10,985 nt of DNA from positions 1 to 10,985 of the forward strand of contig JBGTMR010000124.1 of assembly GCA_041743485.1 (NCBI GenBank), given 5' to 3'. The translations under genes were made by a program, and so were the position numbers. The notes beneath the pieces were generated by a model, which saw only the letters and a program-made list of their open reading frames with translations, made no database searches and had not been told where the DNA came from. This stretch comes from JANDLT01 sp041743485 (GTDB lineage: Bacteria; Acidobacteriota; Blastocatellia; Pyrinomonadales; Pyrinomonadaceae). Below are positions 6,156-10,985 of this stretch, in pieces. Positions within the stretch are counted from its first letter, which is position 1, and each line of letters starts with the position of its first letter.

Positions 6156-6712
6156 TATTCTGACTTCCGGCTTCCGGCTTCCGGCTTCTGTTTCCGTCCC
6201 GAAAGTATCGCGTCCAAAATCAATAATCCCGCTCCCGCGCAGATGCTCGCGTCCGCGATGTTGAAAACCGGATAGCTCCAATCGCCCCAATAAACGAGAA
6301 TGAAATCAATGACATATCCGAGTCGCACGCGGTCGGCGAGGTTGCCTAAGATGCCGCCCGCGAGCAGGGCGCACGCGCCGAGTATGCGGTCATGCGTCGC
6401 GGCGGTGCGAAAGAAATAGAGCATCACACCGAACAGCGCGACGCACGCGAGAGCGATTAAAATCCATTGCTTCGCCGCCCCGCCCTGTTGTAATTGTCCG
6501 AACGCGATGCCGCTGTTTTCGGCATACACGAACGCGAGGAAACCTTTGATGACGCGCCGCGCCGTGCCGGGCGGAATCTCGCGCACGACCCACGCTTTCG
6601 TTATTTGGTCGGCGAAGAAGATAAACGCGGCGGCAAGAAGGTAAAAAGCGTGCCAGCGAGTCGCGTGCATCACGCGCGATTCGTGCGCGGTATTTCGTGC
6701 AAAGATGCTCAT
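6155..6712 (-). CDS. lspA: Lipoprotein signal peptidase II LspA
   Basis: A 185-residue inner-membrane aspartyl protease that cleaves the signal peptide of diacylglyceryl-modified prolipoproteins, directly after Lgt action. Motifs present are F-F-A-D-Q-I-T-K-A (32-40), Y-A-E-N-S-G-I-A-F-G (63-72), GGILGNLADRVRLGYVIDF (119-137) and V-F-N-I-A-D-A (149-155). The catalytic pair is Asp127 and Asp154. Four hydrophobic helices are visible. It is slightly longer than the usual 160-170 residues because of a basic N-terminal extension (a second ATG at 6670 would remove 14 residues) and a repeat-encoded tail (SGRKQKPEAGSRKSE). ATG 6712 follows GAAAG and AGG-containing sequence and is kept. It lies 40 bases after the coiled-coil gene, in the same direction as ileS, an ileS-lspA proximity seen in many bacteria. 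Confidence 0.95.
   Translation of the reverse strand: MSIFARNTAHESRVMHATRWHAFYLLAAAFIFFADQITKAWVVREIPPGTARRVIKGFLAFVYAENSGIAFGQLQQGGAAKQWILIALACVALFGVMLYFFRTAATHDRILGACALLAGGILGNLADRVRLGYVIDFILVYWGDWSYPVFNIADASICAGAGLLILDAILSGRKQKPEAGSRKSE
6164..6188. repeat. Heptanucleotide tandem repeat (CTTCCGG)3 plus CTTC
   Basis: Three perfect CTTCCGG units (6164-6170, 6171-6177, 6178-6184) plus a partial fourth copy. The array lies in the last codons of lspA and encodes its basic tail (P-E-A-G-S-R-K). Because the unit is seven bases, a change in copy number would shift the lspA frame and alter its C-terminus. Confidence 0.88.
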
Positions 6713-6752
6713 CCTAAGGCTTTCATCTTATCGGTAAATGAACGCGGCTTGG

Positions 6753-7259
6753 TCACCGCCCGTCTTCGCGGGCAGTTACGATACGCTCGACTATTTCGGA
6801 AAGACGGTTGATGTTCTCGGTATTGCGTTTGAAGTTGGCTTCCACTTCTTCGCGGCTGCGTTGAGCGGCAGCTTCCGCTTCCTCGCGGTTGCGTAGGATT
6901 TTGGCTTCTATTTCTGCGGCTCGCTGTTTGGCGGCAGCCTCCACCACCGTCGTTTCCTCGCGGTTGCGTTGGATGATAGTTTCGGTTTCCATCTGGGCAT
7001 GGATGAGGGCGTTGTGACGTTCGCGCCACTCGCGGCGTTCACGCCGTCCGGCTCTGACAAACAGCACGGCGAGACGTTCCAAGCGGTCAAGTCGCCGCAT
7101 CGCCTTTTGATGCAAACGCTCGTTTCTTTCGTCGCGCTCCTCAAACTTGGTGGCGAGTCGGGCTTGGCTCTCAAGAATGAAATCCATCTGCCGTTGCCGC
7201 CATGCATCTCTGTCATCATCGTTGCCGTCACCGTTATTGTTGCCGTTGTTATCGCTCAT
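6753..7259 (-). CDS. Hendecad-repeat coiled-coil protein, function unknown
   Basis: 168 residues. A disordered Asn/Asp/Gly start (1-17) is followed by R-Q-R-Q-M-D-F-I-L-E-S-Q-A (21-33) and a charged helix with R-R-L-D-R-L-E-R-L-A (55-64). The rest is almost entirely Glu/Arg/Ala helix. From residue 112 the sequence follows an 11-residue period: QRAAE (112), RNREE (123), RSREE (134), RNTEN (145). An earlier RNREE at 98 is offset by 25 residues, so the array contains one 14-residue stutter. No signal peptide, membrane helix or enzyme motif is seen. ATG 7259 overlaps the ileS stop (ATGA), and GGAG lies 8 bases upstream, so the start is well supported and translation is probably coupled to ileS. 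I recall similar M-x-F-I-x-x-x-Q-A coiled-coil proteins of unknown role in acidobacterial genomes. A DNA-binding or structural role is only conjecture. Confidence 0.82.
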   Translation of the reverse strand: MSDNNGNNNGDGNDDDRDAWRQRQMDFILESQARLATKFEERDERNERLHQKAMRRLDRLERLAVLFVRAGRRERREWRERHNALIHAQMETETIIQRNREETTVVEAAAKQRAAEIEAKILRNREEAEAAAQRSREEVEANFKRNTENINRLSEIVERIVTAREDGR

Positions 7260-10200
7260 GCGTTTAACTCCATTTCATCCAACGCCGCCGCGCACCGTTC
7301 GCACACCGTCGGATATTTCGGAAACTCGCCGACATGCGTTGAATAGTTCCAGCATCGTTCGCATTTGATGCCGTCCGCGCGTTCGACGACGACTTGTAAT
7401 TTGTCGTCGCCCGATTGTTCAAGCGCAACTTGCGAAACGATGAACAGGTAACGCAAATCTTCGGCGTGAGATGTGAGCAAACTCATCGCCGCCCCGCCCC
7501 CACGCAATATCACGCGGGCTTCTAAGGAACTTCCGATGCGTTTCTCATCGCGTGCGAGTTCGAGTTGCGCGAGTACCGCATCACGAATTTCAAACAATCG
7601 CGCAAACTCCGCCGCGAGCGCGTCGCCTTCCGCGAGACGTTCGGGCGTCGCGTCGAGTAATCGTGGAAACTCGGTCAGATGAATCGAATCTTGCGCTTTA
7701 CCGTGTTCGCGTTCACCGGATGTTTGCGGCATGTTCTCCCATATTTCTTCCGCCGTGAAGACGAGAACGGGAGCGATTAGTTTTGCCAGCGCGTCAACGA
7801 TTTTATACAAAGCGATTTGCGCCGAACGTCGGGCGTGCGACTTCGGCGCGAACGTGTAAAGACGGTCTTTCACGATGTCGAAGTAACGCGCCGAAAGCGT
7901 GACGGTGCAGAATTGGTAAAGCGTTTGATAGACGATGTGAAACTCGTATCGCTCATAAGCTTCGCGGGTGCGCTCTATGACTTTATCGAGTTCGCCCAAT
8001 GCCCACTTATCCATCGCCAGCATCTCGTTATACGGCATGGCGTCACGCGCCGCATCGAAGCCATCGAGATTGCCGAGAGCGAAGCGCGCCGTGTTTCGTA
8101 TTTTGCGGTAAGCATCCGTGACGCGCTGCAAGATTTCCTTCGAGCATCGCATGTCTTCGTGATAGTCGGATGAAGTCGTCCACAGGCGCAGGATTTCCGC
8201 CCCCGATTCCTTTATCACGTCGTTCGGCGAAACGGCGTTGCCCGTTGATTTGTGCATCGCTTTGCCCGCCCCGTCCACCACCCAACCGTGCGTCAAAACG
8301 GTTTTGTAAGGCGCGACGGAATGCGCCGCGAGTGCAATCATCAGAGACGAGTTGAACCACCCGCGATACTGGTCGCCGCCTTCGAGATAGACATCGGCGG
8401 GGAAGCGCAGACCACCGCCGTCCGGTTCACTGTTCTTGTATCGTTCGAGAACCGCGACGCACGACGAACCGGAATCAAACCACACATCTAAAATATCCGT
8501 GCCTTTTCTAAACTCACGCTCGCCGCAATTCGCGCACGCGAAATTTTCCGGCATCAAATCAACGGCTTCGCGCACATACCACGCATCGCTCGTTTCGCGC
8601 TCGAAAACGTCCGCGACGTGGTAGATAACTTTCGCGTCCGCCGTCGCTTGGTCACATCCTTGACAATAGAAAACGGGAATCGGCACGCCCCACGCGCGCT
8701 GCCGCGAAACGCACCAATCGGGTCGCCCCGAAAGCATATTCCGCATACGTTCGCGTCCCCACGCGGGAATCCATTTCACACGCTCGACCGCCCGCACCGC
8801 ACCGCCGCGCAGGGTCGTCGGCGCATCCGTTTCGTTGTCGGTGAAGTTGGCGATAGGTCGCCCGTCTTCGTCGCGTTCGTCGTGGTGTTCGTCGGCGTGG
8901 TCTTGCGCGACGGCATCAAGCGAGATGAACCATTGCGGCGTGGCGCGAAAGATGACCGCGTTTTTGCATCGCCAGCAATGCGGGTAACGGTGGCGATAAT
9001 CTTCCGCGAAAAGCAGTGAACCCTGTTCGCGCAAAAATTCGACGATTGAAGGATTGGCTTCAAACACGCGCAGTCCGGCGAAGTGTTCGACATCCTTCAC
9101 GAAGCGTCCGGCATTATCCACAGGGCAATACACGGGCAATCCATAAGCTTTGCCGATGATGAAGTCGTCGTGACCGTGACCGGGCGCGGTATGAACGCAG
9201 CCCGTTCCGGCTTTGCCCGTCTGCTTCTTATCGCGTGCTTGTCTGACATCGAGTTCCGTTTCGCCGTCGGCTTCACCGCCTAAAGTTACATGGTCGCCGA
9301 GCATCACGAGCGATTCGCGCTCAAGCCATGCATGACGACATTCGAGGCGGTCGAGACGTGTGCCGGGAAAGCGCGCGATGACTTCCGTGTCGGTTAAACC
9401 GCACTTCTCCGCGACGGCTTCGACGAGTTCCGACGCGACGATATAAACCTCTCCGTTCGCTTTGTTCTCAAGCGCGGCATACTCGAAAACCGGATTGACC
9501 GCGATACCTAAGTTAGCCGGAAGCGTCCAAGGCGTCGTCGTCCAAATCAGGAAAAACACACTGCGCCCCGCGAGACGCGCATCAATGCTCGCCGCGTCGG
9601 TGACAAGCGGAAACTTGACATACACCGACGGCGAAGTGTGTTCGCGGTATTCGACTTCCGCTTCCGCCAGCGCGGTCTGGTCGTGTATGCACCAATACAC
9701 CGGACGCTCGCCCTCATACACAAAGCCGCGTTCGACGAACCGCCCAAACAGGCGCGCGGTTTCGGCTTCATAAGAATTTGACATCGTGGTGTATGGCTCG
9801 TTCCATGTACCGAGTACGCCGAGACGCTCGAAGTCGCGTGTCTGACGCTTCAAAGCTTCGCCCGCATGTTCACGACACGCGCGCCGGAAGCTAACCGTCG
9901 GCAAGTCGTTTTTGTTTTTGCCTTTCTTATCGAGAGCCTTCTCAACGTGCTGCTCAATCGGCAACCCGTGGCAATCGTAACCGGGAACGTAAGGCGCGTC
10001 GAAGCCCATCATCGAACGCGATTTGACCACGATGTCTTTCAGGATTTTATTGACCGCCGTGCCGATGTGAATATCGGAATTGGCATAAGGCGGTCCGTCG
10101 TGGAGTATGAACTTACGCGCCCCGCGCCGCGCTTCGCGTATGCGCGAGTACAGATTCGTCGCCGTCCATGATTTAAGCCGCGCCGGTTCGCTCTGCGCGA

Positions 10201-10291
10201 GATTGGCTTTCTGCGCGAAGTCGGTCTTCGGCAGGTTGACGGTTTTCTTGAGGTCTAAAGCTTTCGTTTCTAAAGGTGTTTCGGTTGACAT
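7256..10291 (-). CDS. ileS: Isoleucyl-tRNA synthetase
   Basis: A 1011-residue class I synthetase that charges tRNA-Ile in the cytoplasm. The first signature is at 66-78 (G-P-P-Y-A-N-S-D-I-H-I-G-T, HIGH form HIGT). Editing-domain sequence follows, including W-T-T-T-P-W-T-L-P-A-N and A-P-G-H-G-H-D-D. Next come D-V-W-F-D-S-G-S-S and the second signature at 677-682, read as K-A-M-H-K-S instead of KMSKS. The C-terminus has a zinc-binding motif with Cys977, Cys980, Cys997 and Cys1000 (KCERCWNY ... CERC), as in bacterial-type IleRS. Two features are unusual: the His in the KMSKS loop and an acidic/His-rich insert of about 30 residues (463-492) after QWFISLD. ATG 10291 was chosen because it is the first start in frame; no strong ribosome-binding site is seen. 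It heads the minus-strand run and overlaps the next gene. Confidence 0.97.
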   Translation of the reverse strand: MSTETPLETKALDLKKTVNLPKTDFAQKANLAQSEPARLKSWTATNLYSRIREARRGARKFILHDGPPYANSDIHIGTAVNKILKDIVVKSRSMMGFDAPYVPGYDCHGLPIEQHVEKALDKKGKNKNDLPTVSFRRACREHAGEALKRQTRDFERLGVLGTWNEPYTTMSNSYEAETARLFGRFVERGFVYEGERPVYWCIHDQTALAEAEVEYREHTSPSVYVKFPLVTDAASIDARLAGRSVFFLIWTTTPWTLPANLGIAVNPVFEYAALENKANGEVYIVASELVEAVAEKCGLTDTEVIARFPGTRLDRLECRHAWLERESLVMLGDHVTLGGEADGETELDVRQARDKKQTGKAGTGCVHTAPGHGHDDFIIGKAYGLPVYCPVDNAGRFVKDVEHFAGLRVFEANPSIVEFLREQGSLLFAEDYRHRYPHCWRCKNAVIFRATPQWFISLDAVAQDHADEHHDERDEDGRPIANFTDNETDAPTTLRGGAVRAVERVKWIPAWGRERMRNMLSGRPDWCVSRQRAWGVPIPVFYCQGCDQATADAKVIYHVADVFERETSDAWYVREAVDLMPENFACANCGEREFRKGTDILDVWFDSGSSCVAVLERYKNSEPDGGGLRFPADVYLEGGDQYRGWFNSSLMIALAAHSVAPYKTVLTHGWVVDGAGKAMHKSTGNAVSPNDVIKESGAEILRLWTTSSDYHEDMRCSKEILQRVTDAYRKIRNTARFALGNLDGFDAARDAMPYNEMLAMDKWALGELDKVIERTREAYERYEFHIVYQTLYQFCTVTLSARYFDIVKDRLYTFAPKSHARRSAQIALYKIVDALAKLIAPVLVFTAEEIWENMPQTSGEREHGKAQDSIHLTEFPRLLDATPERLAEGDALAAEFARLFEIRDAVLAQLELARDEKRIGSSLEARVILRGGGAAMSLLTSHAEDLRYLFIVSQVALEQSGDDKLQVVVERADGIKCERCWNYSTHVGEFPKYPTVCERCAAALDEMELNA

Positions 10292-10333
10292 GACTTTTTG
10301 AAGATACTCAAAACAGTTTTACATTCGGCTTTA

Positions 10334-10362
10334 ATAGTAACCCAGCATTGGCGAAAAAAAAA
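10334..10362 (-). promoter_or_regulatory. Weak candidate promoter for ileS
   Basis: On the minus strand a -10-like TACTAT (10339-10334) lies 17 bases downstream of a T-run (complement of the A-run 10354-10362) where a -35 box would be. The -35 is poor, and the T-run could instead act as an AT-rich upstream element. Transcription would begin near 10327, about 36 bases before the ileS start. No other candidate was evident in the 157-base divergent spacer. Neither a T-box fold nor its conserved core sequence was recognised. Confidence 0.25.
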
Positions 10363-10391
10363 TTGACATTCGTTGTTCCTGTCTTTAGTAT
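10363..10391 (+). promoter_or_regulatory. Sigma70-type promoter of the HAF-repeat gene
   Basis: A perfect -35 box TTGACA (10363-10368) is followed after exactly 17 bases by TAGTAT (10386-10391), four of six to the -10 consensus. An A-run directly upstream (10354-10362) resembles an UP element. Transcription would start near 10398 and leave about 50 bases of leader before ATG 10449. It drives rightward, away from ileS. Confidence 0.65.
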
Positions 10392-10448
10392 CCGCACGTC
10401 TTCAACTTTCGCCTACCGATTTCTACCGAGAATTTCACTAAACCGAAT

Positions 10449-10871
10449 ATGAGCAAATTCACCTCGCGCGCCATAAATGTATTTTTCATCGCCCTTTTAC
10501 TGCTACTGCCTTCTTTCGCCGTATCAGCACAACAACGATACAAGGTAATTGACCTTGGAGTGTTGAGCGGACGGGGAAGCTGTGCAAGAGATATTAACGA
10601 TAACGGTCAAGTTGTTGGGTGGACTAGAGTCATTGTTGACCCGCCGCCACCGAATGACCCGCCTATCTTTGGAGACGATCCGATAGCCGCCCTTTCCACG
10701 TCTTCCACAACTGATTTAGTCAGAACCCATGCCTTCTTGTGGGATGCCTCATCTGGAATGCGCGATCTCGGAGCTTTAACCGATGTCAGAGCCGAGCATA
10801 TTACTATATGCCGCGCACACCAAGATTCGGATTATGACAAGGCTCAGGGCGAACGCATTATAAGTTGTTAG
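10449..10871 (+). pseudogene. HAF-repeat secreted protein, truncated, probably by an insertion element
   Basis: The 140-codon frame starts with a clean signal peptide (basic MSKFTSR, hydrophobic FFIALLLLLPSFAVSA, cleavage near residue 27). It continues with HAF-type repeat sequence: Y-K-V-I-D-L-G-V-L-S-G (31-41), A-R-D-I-N-D-N-G-Q-V-V-G-W (46-58), then H-A-F-L-W-D-A-S-S-G-M-R-D-L-G-A-L-T-D (94-112). A proline-rich insertion (64-72) lies between the repeats. HAF proteins normally carry many such repeats over several hundred residues. Here similarity stops after about residue 112, and the frame runs to a stop at 10871 within transposon sequence. The most likely reading is a gene cut by an ISAs1-family element. 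No Shine-Dalgarno precedes ATG 10449. The function of the family is unknown; it is exported. Confidence 0.72.
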
Positions 10872-10985
10872 CCCGTTAGAACTTTGAGCAGATAGTTGGT
10901 GTCCCAACCGGCTTTGTTGCGTTTGATCTTCACTCCCACCTTTGCCGTCTTCTCTCTTTTCAGAAGATTGACCGCGATGTGGCGT
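10845..10985 (-). mobile_element. Terminus of an ISAs1-family insertion sequence (other end outside the window)
   Basis: The transposase C-terminus at 10868-10984 is preceded on its outer side by CAGGGCGAACGCATTA (10845-10860), a 5'-CAGGG start that fits ISAs1-family terminal inverted repeats as I remember them. The element would extend rightward beyond the window. The exact end and the 8-10 base target duplication cannot be verified without the other end. Confidence 0.65.
10868..10985 (-). CDS. ISAs1-family transposase, C-terminal fragment at window edge
   Basis: Translating the minus strand inward from 10984 gives 38 residues ending in TAA at 10870-10868. They begin R-H-I-A-V-N-L-L-K-R-E-K-T and continue V-K-I-K-R-N-K-A-G-W-D-T-N-Y-L-L-K-V-L-T-G. 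The pattern (H-I-A-x-N-L-L-K-R, then K-x-K-R-x-x-A-G-W-D-x-x-Y-L-L-x-V-L) is the conserved C-terminus of ISAs1-family (H-repeat-like) DDE transposases. The catalytic core lies outside the window, so intactness is unknown. Confidence 0.8.
   Translation of the reverse strand, partial: RHIAVNLLKREKTAKVGVKIKRNKAGWDTNYLLKVLTG

Noticed and set aside
6132..6290. N-terminal extension of the small DUF7674-like protein into lspA
   Set aside because: It would overlap lspA by more than 130 bases, and its sequence follows lspA codons and the heptamer repeat out of frame.
6758..6773. Small hairpin GCCCG-TCTTCG-CGGGC near the end of the coiled-coil gene
   Set aside because: The stem is only 5 bp, lies inside the coding sequence, and has no T-tract after it, so it is not credible as a terminator.
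6709..7029. Minus-strand open frame of 106 codons rich in Gln/Pro/Arg
   Set aside because: It overlaps the coiled-coil gene in another frame, and its repetitive composition is a by-product of that gene's repeats. The frame at 6753-7259 has a proper start, a GGAG site and coupling to ileS.
10292..10448. Possible T-box or other amino-acid-responsive leader ahead of ileS
   Set aside because: Only 157 bases separate the divergent genes, and I recognised neither the conserved T-box core nor an antiterminator pair.
1..10985. CRISPR arrays, tRNA or rRNA genes
   Set aside because: No regularly spaced repeats of CRISPR length and no tRNA-like or rRNA-like sequence were noticed; the only arrays are the two contiguous heptamer repeats.

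Overview
The window looks like a chromosomal segment of an Acidobacteriota bacterium, probably near the Blastocatellia. This is an inference from content. Two adjacent secreted von Willebrand A proteins have the layout of the 'VWFA-related' family that is expanded in Acidobacteria. There is also an HAF-repeat secreted protein and a coiled-coil protein of a type I associate with such genomes. Coding density is high and base composition is fairly GC-rich. No rRNA, tRNA or CRISPR array was seen.

Layout. On the + strand at the left edge are the 3' part of a DUF4149-like membrane protein (1-398) and a GrdB/PrdB-like reductase-family protein (411-1283). They converge on a long run of minus-strand genes, and a perfect 19-bp stem-loop (1294-1341) separates the two. 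Read in the direction of transcription (right to left), the minus-strand run is: ileS (10291-7256), a hendecad-repeat coiled-coil protein (7259-6753), lspA (6712-6155), a small low-GC protein of a DUF7674-like type (6131-5739), lgt (5618-4785), an rluD-type pseudouridine synthase (4785-3766), and two secreted VWA proteins (3640-2654 and 2612-1368). Start/stop overlaps link ileS to the coiled-coil gene and lgt to rluD, so much of the run is probably one operon.

Functionally, lgt and lspA encode consecutive steps of lipoprotein maturation: diacylglyceryl transfer, then signal-peptide cleavage. ileS and rluD are translation genes. The two VWA proteins are exported but show no lipobox, so they are not evident substrates of Lgt or LspA.

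At the right edge a divergent + strand gene (10449-10871) has a good sigma70-type promoter and encodes the start of an HAF-repeat secreted protein. Its HAF similarity stops after about residue 112. The last 118 bases encode, on the minus strand, the C-terminus of an ISAs1-family transposase, whose end probably lies near 10845. The HAF gene is therefore most likely broken by an insertion.

The most unusual part is 5.6-6.2 kb. There a small AT-richer gene sits between lspA and lgt, bracketed by two different heptanucleotide tandem repeats (AGTGGTC x4 and CTTCCGG x3), with a hairpin touching both the lspA stop and the likely start of the small gene. I see no clear new defence or biosynthetic system. 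The small gene and the coiled-coil protein are the best candidates for undescribed function.
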